DNA from: Flavobacterium taihuense
GTDB lineage: Bacteria; Bacteroidota; Bacteroidia; Flavobacteriales; Flavobacteriaceae
Length of the DNA: 64,000 nt
Reading direction: 5' to 3'
Assembly (NCBI RefSeq): GCF_019351435.1
Contig: NZ_JAHWYN010000008.1
Coordinates: 191,851 to 255,850, forward strand
Below the pieces are notes generated by a model. It was not told the DNA's origin and made no database searches. It saw only the letters and a program-made list of their open reading frames with translations. Within the stretch, counting starts at the first letter, position 1. Each line of letters opens with the position of its first letter. Made by a program: the position numbers and the translations under genes. Shown piece after piece: positions 51,525 through 61,209 of this stretch.

Positions 51525-53780
51525 ATGAGTGGGTTTAAGTTGTTAGCTATAGTTCCTTTAAAAGATTGTGATACTAAGTTTAGAAAAAATTTAAGTATAG
51601 GAACACCTTACAAGTTTCTTGATAATGTGACTTTAGAGTTAAATAAAGATAATAGCAAAATAATTAAGGTTGCTATTAACAATCAAAACACTATTGAAGA
51701 TCTTTACAATTTAAAGAATGGTATAAAAGTAGAGATTTCTGCTGTAGTTGGTTTAAATGGTTCAGGAAAAAGCACTTTAATTGAACTTTTGTATTACTTT
51801 ATTTATGCAATAAGTATTCATAATGATAAAGAAAAATTATTACAGGAGCATTCAGAAATGATTCAGGATAAAATTAATTATCAAAGAAATGATACTAATA
51901 AAATCTATTCTGCTTCAAAAAAAACAACCTCTTTAGATTTATTAAAAATATCAAAAAACCATGATTTAACTTTTTATAAAAAAGATTTTGAAGGTATAAC
52001 TAGTAGTCAAACTTTAATAAAAAACGCACTCAGAAAACGATCTGAATATCTTCATGAGATAATAAAAAATGACAAAGAAAATGAAGATTTAATTAAAGAA
52101 AAACTAGCTGTAAGTCTTGTTTATGAAACTTATAACGGTATTCATTCCATTAGCTTTTTAAATGGTAGAGTTAAATATTATAAATATAATTCAAATGGAA
52201 CACCAGAAATAGTCAATAATTTCTTTTTTGATCCTTTTTTTTATTCTATATGTCTTAATTATTCTCATCATTCATTAAATTCAAAAGTAATCGGGAATTG
52301 GATAAACAGTCTCTTTCATAAAAACGATGGATATATAACACCAGTTGTTATTAATCCTATGAGAGAAGAAGGTAATTTTAATATAAACAGAGAATTACAT
52401 CTTTCAAATGAAAGAGTTATGTCTAATTTAACTTATGATGTTGTAAATAATCCAGAAGTAAGTTTATTGAAGAAATACGAACTAAAAAAGTTTCTGTTTA
52501 CTGTGAAAAAGGACTTCACTTTAATTAAATGTATAGGATTTCAAGATATAAATGCTGAATTAAAAGAATCAATAACTAAGAATTACGAAAAGAACGAATT
52601 TGACAATTTAAAGTCAGTAAGGCTTGTTAGATCAATTTTAGGCAATGATAGTTTAATGAATTATACAAATTATTTAGATTATGCATTAGGCTATCTAGAG
52701 AATAAAATTGATAAAATTAAGAATAACTATTCGCAATTATTTAACGATATAAACGGAAATTTTAGTAATTCAAAATTCATGTATTTTTTACGCAAAAATG
52801 AAAGTCATATTACTAAAAAGTTACGTCAAACAATTAATTTCATAGACAAAACAAATAATAATAAGTCAATTTGGAACAAAACAAACAATTATGATTACGA
52901 AGAGTTTAGTATAGACCAATTCAAATCTTGGTTATCTGAATGCAATGCAAATTATCAAAATTTGAGTCCTTCTGCCTTAATGAATTTTGCCTTACCTGGT
53001 TTTTTTAATATTGATTTTGAAATAATAACAAAGGATAAGACAAATATCAAATTAAGTGATTTGAGTTCTGGTGAACAACAAATGATTTTTAATATTAATA
53101 CAATTACTTACCATCTATATAATTTACAATCTATTCACGCAGACAAAGAAGATAAGAATAATGAGGAAGGTGAAAATATTAATAGATTGAAATATAAAAA
53201 TGTTTCAATAATTCTTGACGAAGTTGAGATTTATTATCATCCAGAAATGCAACGAGAATTAACTTTTAACCTTTTAAATACTCTAGAAAATATAAAAGGA
53301 AAGGAAGAAAATGGCTTAGAATCAATACATATAATATATTTAACGCATTCACCTTTTATTTTGTCTGATATACCATCATCAAACACTTTATTGTTAGATG
53401 AAGGGAAAATTGTTATTAAAGATGATTTTAAAACATTTGGAGCTAATATCTACGATCTTTTAGCAGATAGTTTTTTCTTAAAAGGTTTTACTGGAAAATT
53501 TGCAGAACTAAAAATTAATAATACAGTTGAATGGCTTTTTAATTTATATAACAAACATAATGATAATAATCTAATATCCGAAGAATTCCCAAGTTCTGAT
53601 TTAATTACCAAACACAAGCAAATCATAGATTTGATTGATGAGCCAATTTTAAAGCGAAAATTATTAGAGATATACAGTATTGTTTTTTCAAAAGAAAGTG
53701 AAAAAGAGAGACAAATTAAAGAAATAACTAAAATGGCAGAAAGTTTAGGTTTGAAAGTAACGAAAATAATCGATCAATAA
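51525..53780 (+). CDS. ABC/SMC-type ATPase, PtuA-like (second pair)
   Basis: 751 residues. Walker A GLNGSGKST near residue 77, long helical insert, signature LSSGEQQ near 515, Walker B IILDEVE near 564 with D-loop YYHPEMQ, H-loop YLTHSPF near 607. It lacks the ScoMcrA-like head of the first ATPase and is 150 residues longer, so the two pairs are not recent duplicates. It is followed 2 nt later by an HNH gene, which makes a Septu-like pair. It starts 2 nt after a degraded hsdS tail, so it sits exactly where the first pair sits: directly behind hsdS. Confidence 0.8.
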   Translation: MSGFKLLAIVPLKDCDTKFRKNLSIGTPYKFLDNVTLELNKDNSKIIKVAINNQNTIEDLYNLKNGIKVEISAVVGLNGSGKSTLIELLYYFIYAISIHNDKEKLLQEHSEMIQDKINYQRNDTNKIYSASKKTTSLDLLKISKNHDLTFYKKDFEGITSSQTLIKNALRKRSEYLHEIIKNDKENEDLIKEKLAVSLVYETYNGIHSISFLNGRVKYYKYNSNGTPEIVNNFFFDPFFYSICLNYSHHSLNSKVIGNWINSLFHKNDGYITPVVINPMREEGNFNINRELHLSNERVMSNLTYDVVNNPEVSLLKKYELKKFLFTVKKDFTLIKCIGFQDINAELKESITKNYEKNEFDNLKSVRLVRSILGNDSLMNYTNYLDYALGYLENKIDKIKNNYSQLFNDINGNFSNSKFMYFLRKNESHITKKLRQTINFIDKTNNNKSIWNKTNNYDYEEFSIDQFKSWLSECNANYQNLSPSALMNFALPGFFNIDFEIITKDKTNIKLSDLSSGEQQMIFNINTITYHLYNLQSIHADKEDKNNEEGENINRLKYKNVSIILDEVEIYYHPEMQRELTFNLLNTLENIKGKEENGLESIHIIYLTHSPFILSDIPSSNTLLLDEGKIVIKDDFKTFGANIYDLLADSFFLKGFTGKFAELKINNTVEWLFNLYNKHNDNNLISEEFPSSDLITKHKQIIDLIDEPILKRKLLEIYSIVFSKESEKERQIKEITKMAESLGLKVTKIIDQ

Positions 53781-53782
53781 TT

Positions 53783-54763
53783 ATGCTTTTTATAGAAAAC
53801 TATTCCGCTGCAAAACAATTTCATAATGAATTGTTGAAATGTTGGTTTCTTACAAAAATGAATGGGAGACATAACAAAAATAATAATAAGCTAGGACACA
53901 ATTGTAATAGTTTAAGCTGTCCGGTATGTTCAAAAAACACACATCGTGATTCAAGAATTCCGCAAATTTTTAAAGATTTTTTAAATCATAAAAAAAATTT
54001 AGAAATTTTAATTGAAGGCAAACCAAATGAGTTACGTCTACTAAACCTTAGATATGAGAAATTAAACCTTACTAGTGGTGAAAAAGATATTATTGCAGAT
54101 TTTCTAGTTAATAGTACTTACAAAAATTGGTTTCAACCCGAACATGGACATAAGTTTTTGCAATTATTAAACTATAATACATGTGTTTATTGCAATAGAA
54201 ATTACACAAAAACAATTATAGATGTAAATGGGAAGAAAATCTTGATTTGTGAATTCGACCATTGGTTTGTAAAAACAAAGTTTCCTCTGTTAGCTGTATC
54301 ATTCTATAATTTAATACCGAGTTGCCATCCTTGTAACAGTTCTATAAAAGGAGAACCTAAAATAAATTGGGACAGAGCTTTAAAGAACTATATACATCCA
54401 TACCTAAATGAAAAAAATCAATACTTTAATTTTTCGTATGTTAGTAAATCGCTCACCGAGAATAATGTAAGAATTAACGTCGTAAAAAATTCAAAAATGG
54501 ATAATACATTAAAATTATTCAAGACTTTTGAAATATACAATTCTCATTCAAGTATGGAACTTCAAGGGCTAATTGATTTAAGACATAAATATCCCGAAAA
54601 TTATATTAAAACTTTATTTAAAGACGCATTCAATGGAGGTTTGACTGAAAAAGAAATTTATATCCTCATATTTGGTGTTGAAGTAGAAGAAAAAGATTAT
54701 CATAAAAGGCCTCTTGCTAAATTTAAGCATGAAATAATCAAAGAATTGATAAAAGAGAATTAA
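53783..54763 (+). CDS. HNH endonuclease with extra zinc finger, PtuB-like (second pair)
   Basis: 326 residues. An N-terminal CxxC (CPVC near 47, preceded by CNSLS) suggests a first zinc site. The HNH unit follows: CVYCNRNY near 135, FDHWF near 160, NLIPSCHPCN near 176-184. It has the same CxxC - DHx - N - CxxCN order as PtuB and as the HNH protein at 11.8-12.4 kb, but is 110 residues longer. It is coupled to the ATPase gene by a 2-nt gap and followed 12 nt later by an OLD-family gene. Probably the nuclease of the complex. Confidence 0.75.
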   Translation: MLFIENYSAAKQFHNELLKCWFLTKMNGRHNKNNNKLGHNCNSLSCPVCSKNTHRDSRIPQIFKDFLNHKKNLEILIEGKPNELRLLNLRYEKLNLTSGEKDIIADFLVNSTYKNWFQPEHGHKFLQLLNYNTCVYCNRNYTKTIIDVNGKKILICEFDHWFVKTKFPLLAVSFYNLIPSCHPCNSSIKGEPKINWDRALKNYIHPYLNEKNQYFNFSYVSKSLTENNVRINVVKNSKMDNTLKLFKTFEIYNSHSSMELQGLIDLRHKYPENYIKTLFKDAFNGGLTEKEIYILIFGVEVEEKDYHKRPLAKFKHEIIKELIKEN

Positions 54764-54775
54764 AAAACTGAAAGC

Positions 54776-56545
54776 ATGTATATATCTAAAATAGCATTAA
54801 CCAATTATAGAGGAGTTAAAGAAAGACGCGAAATTAATCTGTCGAGGTTTTCATCAATTGTAGGTAAAAACGATGCAGGAAAAACAATTATATTAAATGC
54901 CATTGCAACTTTTTTAGATGTGAAAAATTTCGCGATAACTTCAACTGATTTTAATGAAATTGAGCACCCTATTAAAATGGAGTTTGTCTTTACAAGCTTT
55001 GAATTAATTGAATTGCTAACAACAAAAATTAAATCAAAGGTTAAAAAAACCGAAGGTTTAGATGAATTTATACAAGATTTTATTTTTGATGAAACGATTA
55101 TATACAAAAGAGAAGTTAATAATCAGGGTAAAAGTTGGACTTCAGAGTATGTCCTTCTAAATGATTTTGTTAGAGAAGATTTGAAGGGACTTTATTTTAA
55201 ATCGGATGAAGAAATATCTGCAATTATAGATAGTAATATTATTCAAATTCCAGTAGAAGGAAAAGGAAGAAATTCAAAGGCTGAAAAAATAAAACATATA
55301 AAACTACATTTCTTGGCAGAGCCAAGAGCAAATTTTTGGATAATTGATGACATGAAAATTGGATCATTGTTTCCCGATGTTGAAATGTTTAAAGCTGATT
55401 ATGGACTTGAAGCTGATACCAAGTTTAAAACTGCATCAGTAACAGAAATAGAAGGTTATTTCATTCGTGAGCAAACTCGATTAGCTGTGTTTCAAAATGA
55501 GATTAATATTGAGATGCAAAAAGAAGCTGCAATATTAAAATCCTACATGCAAGAATATGCTTCGAACCTCCAGGATATTGATATTACGCCAAATATTGCT
55601 TGGAAAGATGCTATTAAAAGTGTTGATGTGTCTTTTCAATTTAATGGGGATGATAAATTTATCCCGATGACTCATAAAGGTACGGGGTATAGAAGGCTTT
55701 TTATGGTAGCTAGATTCAGATATTTAGCCGAGAAAAGTAAAGGAAATAATATTATTTATTTAATTGAAGAACCTGAAACTTTTTTACATCCAACGGCTCA
55801 ACAAGATTTATTAAAAGCACTTAAGGAATTGTCATTAGACAATCAAGTAGTTACTACAACTCATTCTCCAGTTTTTGCTGGCGCAACCGATGTAGAAGGT
55901 GTTGTATTGTGTGCTAAAGATGGACAATCTAATTATGAAAATGTCATTGAGGGTAATGAACAAGAGTTTCTGTTTAAGATTATTGATGAATTAGGTATTA
56001 AACCTTCTTTTAATTTAAGGGATAATTTTGATAAGATTTTGTTTGTCGAAGGACAAGATGACGGTACATTTTATAAACTAATTGCATCAACTCTATTAAA
56101 TATGGATTTAAAAAATATTTTGATATTACCATGTGGAGGAAGCAGCGTTGAGAGCTTTATAAATATAGAGTATTTTAAGAAAAATGGCCGAGAATTATTT
56201 TTAATTCTTGATAGTGATAAAGGTTTAAAAGTTAGAGATCCTAAAAAACCTATTTTGCAACAACAATTAGTAGACAAATTTAATTCTGATTTTGGTCAAG
56301 CATATTCTTTAAAGAAATCTAATATTGAGTACTATTTTCATCCAGATGCTCTAAAGAGATATTATTTCCATTTAAAAGACGAAGTCATCGACATCTTTGA
56401 TGATGATGAAGACCTAAAAGAGTATTTTAAAGAAAAAAGAATTAATAAAAATCATAATGTGAATATTTTTGAATCAATGACTAGTCAGGAATGGGAAGCT
56501 GTTGTTGAGCAAGAATTATTAGATTTTATAGGGCTTCTAAACTAA
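54776..56545 (+). CDS. OLD-family ATP-dependent nuclease (ATPase + TOPRIM)
   Basis: 589 residues. N-terminal ABC-type ATPase: Walker A GKNDAGKT near residue 31, Walker B LIEEPET near 330, H-loop TTTHSP. C-terminal TOPRIM domain: FVEGQDD near 424 (catalytic Glu), ILDSDKG near 479. This is the OLD architecture of GajA-like and other class 2 OLD proteins. No GajB-type helicase, reverse transcriptase or AriA partner is adjacent; instead it follows the ATPase-HNH pair at 12 nt. It is either a third subunit of that system or an independent nuclease in the same operon. Confidence 0.8.
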   Translation: MYISKIALTNYRGVKERREINLSRFSSIVGKNDAGKTIILNAIATFLDVKNFAITSTDFNEIEHPIKMEFVFTSFELIELLTTKIKSKVKKTEGLDEFIQDFIFDETIIYKREVNNQGKSWTSEYVLLNDFVREDLKGLYFKSDEEISAIIDSNIIQIPVEGKGRNSKAEKIKHIKLHFLAEPRANFWIIDDMKIGSLFPDVEMFKADYGLEADTKFKTASVTEIEGYFIREQTRLAVFQNEINIEMQKEAAILKSYMQEYASNLQDIDITPNIAWKDAIKSVDVSFQFNGDDKFIPMTHKGTGYRRLFMVARFRYLAEKSKGNNIIYLIEEPETFLHPTAQQDLLKALKELSLDNQVVTTTHSPVFAGATDVEGVVLCAKDGQSNYENVIEGNEQEFLFKIIDELGIKPSFNLRDNFDKILFVEGQDDGTFYKLIASTLLNMDLKNILILPCGGSSVESFINIEYFKKNGRELFLILDSDKGLKVRDPKKPILQQQLVDKFNSDFGQAYSLKKSNIEYYFHPDALKRYYFHLKDEVIDIFDDDEDLKEYFKEKRINKNHNVNIFESMTSQEWEAVVEQELLDFIGLLN

Positions 56546-56730
56546 AAAATACTGAGTAGCAATTTTTAAATTGGATTACTATCAAAAAGCTATTCTTAAG
56601 ATAGTAAAACAATCAACTTATTATTAGTTCTGTTGTTCAATGATGAACTTATCTTGTGAGATATTGATTAACAGCACAGCCCATTTAAGAGTGTAATAAT
56701 GATTAAACTTTAATTGATTATAATATAAAA

Positions 56731-58698
56731 ATGATTAACTACAAAGACTACGAAAAACAAGTGTATGATTGGTTAATAGCCAAACATAATAAGAATAAAA
56801 ATTTTACTTTTTCATTACGACAAAAAGGATCTAAAGGAGCTGAAACTGATTATTTTATTGGTACAGAAAAGTCAAATTATTTTTCTACTACTTTTTGGTA
56901 CTTGCCGGTAGCATTTCCAGGCTCATCAGGTGATTGTATTGGATTGCAGTTTGGATATACCAAGACTGGTTACCATTATTTTTTTGAGTTTACACAAACC
57001 AAAGAATCTCATGACAGGCAGAACCAAGCTGCTTTAGCCTTAGTTCAACAAATGCAAGCTGCTTTGCAAAGTACTATTGGTTTTCAGAGACAACCCACGG
57101 ATAAAAATAAAATGTTTACTCTTAGAACAAAAACTTTTAAAGCAACTTATGACACCTTAGAAGAAATGTTTACTGATATTGAGAAAGACATGGTTATTAT
57201 ATTCCCTATAGTGGATGAAACGATAGTTTCTGTTAAAAAAGAGTACCCAGAGTTTAAGGCTAATCGATTAACAGTAGATGAGTTTGAAACGATAACTCAA
57301 AAGCATTTGGAGCGTATTAAGCGTTTTAAGAATCATAATGAGGCAGAAGTTATTGTTTTTGAAGATGAAATTGTCTCTGTTTTTGAAATTAAAACACAAC
57401 CACTCAACCAAATATTATATGGCCCTCCAGGGACAGGAAAGACCTACAACACCGTTTTGGAAGCAGCTAAAATTGTTACAAATAATGTAGCTATTTCCTA
57501 TGATGAGGCTTTAGTTGAGTTTAATAAAAATCTTGGTAATCAAATAGAATTTATAACCTTCCATCAAAATTACAGTTACGAAGATTTTATTCAAGGAATA
57601 CGTCCCGATATAGATAACGGTAAAGAACTTACCTTTGAAAAGAAAGATGGTGTTTTCAAAAGAATAGCGGATAGGGCTTTATTTGAATATTATATTGAGA
57701 CTCAAAAAGTAAAAGCAAAAGCAAAGCCAAATGAAATATTTGTTGATGCTAATGAGGCATATTTAGATTTCTTTGCTTCATTGAAAGTAGGTCAACAATT
57801 TTCTACTAAAACAAAAAAAACAATACATATAATTAAATTAAGAGATAATAAAAATATCGTTTTTAAATACGAAAGTGGCTCCAAACCTGTATTAGTCTCG
57901 TCTAACAGGTTGTTAAAATTATATAGTAAAATTTCTAATATTAAGGAAATTGTTAATATAAATGATGATGTAAGGGCAGCAATTGGCGGTTGTGATGCAA
58001 CTATATATTACACCGTTCTTAATGAGTTTATTAATTTTTATGAGGAGAATAAAAAGAGAATTCAAAATGAAGAAGATTATCAAGATATCGACTATTTAGA
58101 TGTGACTGAAGATAGAAAAAAAGAAATTTTATCTCAAATTACGTTGGATGATTTGAGAAGTGTTGATAAAAATAAAGTTAAAAACTACGTTATAATAATT
58201 GACGAAATCAACCGTGCTAATATTTCCAGAGTTTTCGGAGAATTAATTACGCTAATTGAAGATGACAAACGTTCACATGGTAAAATCCCTATGCGTGTGA
58301 CCTTGCCTTCTGGTGATACTTTTATAGTACCTTCAAATTTATATATTATTGGGACTATGAATACCGCTGACAAATCAATTGCCTTATTGGATATTGCCCT
58401 AAGAAGACGATTTGATTTTATACCGATGTATCCTTTATATGAAGGATTGGCAGAAAAGTTAAATGATGCAGACAAACTTCAAAATATCAATGAAGCCATC
58501 CTTAGCAGAAAAAATCATGATTTCACCATAGGTCATGCTTACTTTATGGGGGAAGGTTATTCACTGGAAAGTACCATAAACAAAAAAGTGGTTCCTCTTT
58601 TGTTAGAATATTTCATGAATGATGAAAAAGAAGTGACAGCAATATTGCAATCAGCTGGAATCAAAATTGGTGGTTGGCCTTTAGAAATGCAATCGTAA
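56731..58698 (+). CDS. mcrB: McrB-type AAA+ GTPase with MrcB N-terminal domain
   Basis: 655 residues. The N-terminal ~150 residues (YEKQVYDWLIAKHNKNKNFT.., WYLPVAFPG, YHYFFEFTQT) look like the DUF3578/MrcB DNA-reading domain. AAA+ motor: Walker A YGPPGTGKT near 232, Walker B IIDEINRANISRVFGEL near 491, sensor region GTMNTADKS and LDIALRRRF. McrB assembles on modified DNA and hydrolyses GTP to drive the McrC nuclease. The N-terminal reader would set which modified base is attacked. mcrC begins at the next base after the stop codon. Confidence 0.9.
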   Translation: MINYKDYEKQVYDWLIAKHNKNKNFTFSLRQKGSKGAETDYFIGTEKSNYFSTTFWYLPVAFPGSSGDCIGLQFGYTKTGYHYFFEFTQTKESHDRQNQAALALVQQMQAALQSTIGFQRQPTDKNKMFTLRTKTFKATYDTLEEMFTDIEKDMVIIFPIVDETIVSVKKEYPEFKANRLTVDEFETITQKHLERIKRFKNHNEAEVIVFEDEIVSVFEIKTQPLNQILYGPPGTGKTYNTVLEAAKIVTNNVAISYDEALVEFNKNLGNQIEFITFHQNYSYEDFIQGIRPDIDNGKELTFEKKDGVFKRIADRALFEYYIETQKVKAKAKPNEIFVDANEAYLDFFASLKVGQQFSTKTKKTIHIIKLRDNKNIVFKYESGSKPVLVSSNRLLKLYSKISNIKEIVNINDDVRAAIGGCDATIYYTVLNEFINFYEENKKRIQNEEDYQDIDYLDVTEDRKKEILSQITLDDLRSVDKNKVKNYVIIIDEINRANISRVFGELITLIEDDKRSHGKIPMRVTLPSGDTFIVPSNLYIIGTMNTADKSIALLDIALRRRFDFIPMYPLYEGLAEKLNDADKLQNINEAILSRKNHDFTIGHAYFMGEGYSLESTINKKVVPLLLEYFMNDEKEVTAILQSAGIKIGGWPLEMQS

Positions 58699-60060
58699 AT
58701 GATCAATCTCTTTGAATATCAAAATAAAGTGGACTTCCCTGAGGAACATTTCGAAAATCTCGAAGTGTTCCTGGATGATATTTGGAACAAACGAGAAAAG
58801 TCAAGCTATTACAATGAGGATGAAAATCGCGAGGAAGTGCAACACTTTTTGCAGTTTCTACACAAAACAAACCAATTAAAATCCAATAAATATGTTGGTG
58901 TAATTCACTTTGAAAATCAAACTATAAATCTTTTACCCAAAATTTTTCACGATTCCTCAAAGGAAACCTCAGAGGATGATGTAAAAGTCATCAATAGCCA
59001 TGTTTTATGGTGGTTGAGTTATTGCAGAAAACTGAAATTCCCCAATTATCAAACAGGATTAAACAGTGAGCAAGCCGATTTTTTTGAAATACTAATTTAT
59101 CTTTTTAGTAAATATACCAAAGAGCTTTTAAGTTCCTCTATTTATCAAAAATATGTTGAGGTCAAGAGTGAACTTTCGTTTGTAAAAGGCAGGATTGATT
59201 TTGATAGTTACATTACCAATAATCTTTCCAGAGGGAGAAACCACAAAGTAAGTTGTGTATTTGATTCTTTTGAGATGGACAACCACTTTAATCAATGCAT
59301 TAAAAACGTTGCAAAACTATTGTTGTCAGCCACAAACGATGCTCAGAACAAACGGAATTTGTACGATATACTTTTTCTTTTGGATGAAGTGAGTGATGTA
59401 GTTATTCCAGCTGACGAATGTAAAAGAATTCTATTCAATCCCATATTTGCGAGTTTTGAAACCGTAAGGGATTATTGTGTATTATTTTTAGAAAATAGCG
59501 TTTCCTTCAATTATAAAAACTCATTAAAACTCTTCGCTTTTTTACTGCCAATGGAATATGTTTTTGAAGATTTTCTTTTTGGGTTCATCGATAGAGAAAT
59601 TGAGGGAGTGAATCCAAAAGGACAAGCGACTGGAACTTTTTTAGATGAATCCAAATCATTTGGACTAAAGCCTGATTTAATACTCAATTTAGGCAAGAAA
59701 AATATAATTGCAGATACTAAATACAAAATGGTTTATGCCGATTCTAGTGATGCTAAAAAGGGTATCTCACAATCGGATTTGTATCAGATGTTGGCTTACG
59801 CTGTACGATTCAAAATAACTGAAATTAAATTATTCTACCCTAAAACGATTCTCTCAAATGGGGAGACCAATCATAATTCAATTCAAATCAAGGATGCGCT
59901 TGCAGCCAATACAATTATAAATATAGAAGCGTACAAATTGAGTATTATTGATAAAAACATAACGGACATTTCACTCCAAGAGCATAAATTACTCTTTGAT
60001 AATTTTGAGGAACTTAAATTGAAATTAAAGGAAGAGTTGACAGAAATATTGTTTGATTAA
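58699..60060 (+). CDS. mcrC: McrC-type restriction nuclease subunit
   Basis: 453 residues. N-terminal McrC domain (LFEYQNKVDFPEE..), middle region binding McrB, and C-terminal PD-(D/E)XK nuclease with LKPDLILN and ADTKYK (about residues 328-340), the D..DxK form usual for McrC. Its start directly abuts the mcrB stop. Together the two form a type IV restriction system against modified DNA, which complements the methylation-based type I systems. Confidence 0.9.
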   Translation: MINLFEYQNKVDFPEEHFENLEVFLDDIWNKREKSSYYNEDENREEVQHFLQFLHKTNQLKSNKYVGVIHFENQTINLLPKIFHDSSKETSEDDVKVINSHVLWWLSYCRKLKFPNYQTGLNSEQADFFEILIYLFSKYTKELLSSSIYQKYVEVKSELSFVKGRIDFDSYITNNLSRGRNHKVSCVFDSFEMDNHFNQCIKNVAKLLLSATNDAQNKRNLYDILFLLDEVSDVVIPADECKRILFNPIFASFETVRDYCVLFLENSVSFNYKNSLKLFAFLLPMEYVFEDFLFGFIDREIEGVNPKGQATGTFLDESKSFGLKPDLILNLGKKNIIADTKYKMVYADSSDAKKGISQSDLYQMLAYAVRFKITEIKLFYPKTILSNGETNHNSIQIKDALAANTIINIEAYKLSIIDKNITDISLQEHKLLFDNFEELKLKLKEELTEILFD

Positions 60061-60155
60061 ATTTATTAATTCTTAATATGTCCTACTATTTCGAAAATTA
60101 GCTTTTAACTCCCGTAGATTTCCAAACACAATGACTGTTTATAAGAAATATAAAT

Positions 60156-60281
60156 ATGCCAAATTTCGAAACCCTTAGTAAACAAATTATTTTAAATCAT
60201 CAAGATTGTGTCAATTGTAATTCTAAAAGCATGATGTATTCCACAATGGAACACTTTCAATTTTTCTCTAATCAACTATGA
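60156..60281 (+). CDS. Small 41-residue protein overlapping the phosphoesterase gene
   Basis: MPNFETLSKQIILNHQDCVN begins a short protein with a CVNC pair (residues 18-21), two further Met-rich turns and no membrane helix. The stop codon overlaps the ATG of the metallophosphoesterase gene in ATGA, the usual sign of translational coupling. I recognise no family. The overlap, rather than the sequence, is the argument for a real gene; it may be a small partner or regulator of the phosphoesterase. Confidence 0.45.
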   Translation: MPNFETLSKQIILNHQDCVNCNSKSMMYSTMEHFQFFSNQL

Positions 60282-61036
60282 AAATCCAATACTGCTCAGA
60301 CCTTCATCTAGAATTTTTAGACAACCATAAATGGGTTGTAGAAAATCCGATTATCCCAAAAGGGGACATTCTAATTTTGGCGGGTGATATTGTACTTTTT
60401 AAAGAAATACACCAGCATCAAAAATTCTTTGATTATGTTTCCAATCATTTTGAGCATACCTTTTGGATTCCTGGTAATCACGAATATTATAATTCGGATA
60501 TTTCCAAAAGAAGTGGTTCTTTTGAGGAAAAAATCAGAGACAATGTAACTTTACTGAACAATACAGTGAAAACCATCAATGGGGTAAGACTGGTATTTTC
60601 TACCTTATGGTCACACATCTCGGCTGAAAAACAATTTACAATAGAACAAAGCCTTTCGGATTTTAGAGTAATTCGAAAAAATGAAAAAAGACTAACTGTC
60701 CAAGATTACAATAAACTCCATCTGGAAAGCAGATTGTTTCTAGAAGAAACATTCCAAACCAAAACAAATAATCCAACTATTGTTGTAACCCACCACCCAC
60801 CAACTTTTATCAATTATCCAGAGAAATATGCTCATAGCAACATAAATGAAGCTTTTGGAACAGAAATGTCATCTGTTATAGAAAACAATGAAATCGATTA
60901 TTGGATTTATGGTCATCATCATTGTAACGTAGAAGATTTCAACATTGGTAAAACAAAATTAATTACCAATCAATTGGGATATATAAAATACAATGAGAAT
61001 GAAAATTTCATTAACAGTCGTGTGGTTTCAATATAA
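60278..61036 (+). CDS. Calcineurin-like metallophosphoesterase
   Basis: 252 residues. All metal-binding motifs are visible: SDLHLE (residues 7-12), LAGDIVL near 35, PGNHEYY near 68, THHPPT near 170, YGHHH near 210. It therefore probably hydrolyses a phosphodiester, such as a cyclic or oligonucleotide, cyclic phosphate or short DNA end. It follows mcrBC by 217 nt and is coupled to a 41-residue frame. Phosphoesterases of this type are frequent in defence islands but rarely assigned. Confidence 0.85.
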   Translation: MKIQYCSDLHLEFLDNHKWVVENPIIPKGDILILAGDIVLFKEIHQHQKFFDYVSNHFEHTFWIPGNHEYYNSDISKRSGSFEEKIRDNVTLLNNTVKTINGVRLVFSTLWSHISAEKQFTIEQSLSDFRVIRKNEKRLTVQDYNKLHLESRLFLEETFQTKTNNPTIVVTHHPPTFINYPEKYAHSNINEAFGTEMSSVIENNEIDYWIYGHHHCNVEDFNIGKTKLITNQLGYIKYNENENFINSRVVSI

Positions 61037-61168
61037 ACGACTAAATACCAATATAATAATCTGCTCTTGAAAATCTCCCACTGGATGAAACAGAAAGTCA
61101 TCTATTATGCTGAATTTATGACAAGCGCATATGGTATACAAAATACCTTTTGCATGAATTTTTAATAA

Positions 61169-61204
61169 AAATACTTGCAACTAAATAGTATTTCACTAAC
61201 TTTG
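61169..61204 (+). promoter_or_regulatory. abiE promoter with overlapping inverted repeat
   Basis: -33 TTG (61175-61177), 19-nt spacer, -7 TAACTTTG (61197-61204), only 5 nt before the ATG, so nearly leaderless. Inverted repeat AAATACT-N11-AGTATTT (61169-61175 with 61187-61193) spans the -33 and spacer. AbiEi proteins are known to repress their own promoter through inverted repeats. Confidence 0.65.
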
Positions 61205-61209
61205 TAACC

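Noticed and set aside
54776..56545. Gabija system from the OLD nuclease
   Set aside because: No GajB-type UvrD helicase gene is adjacent.
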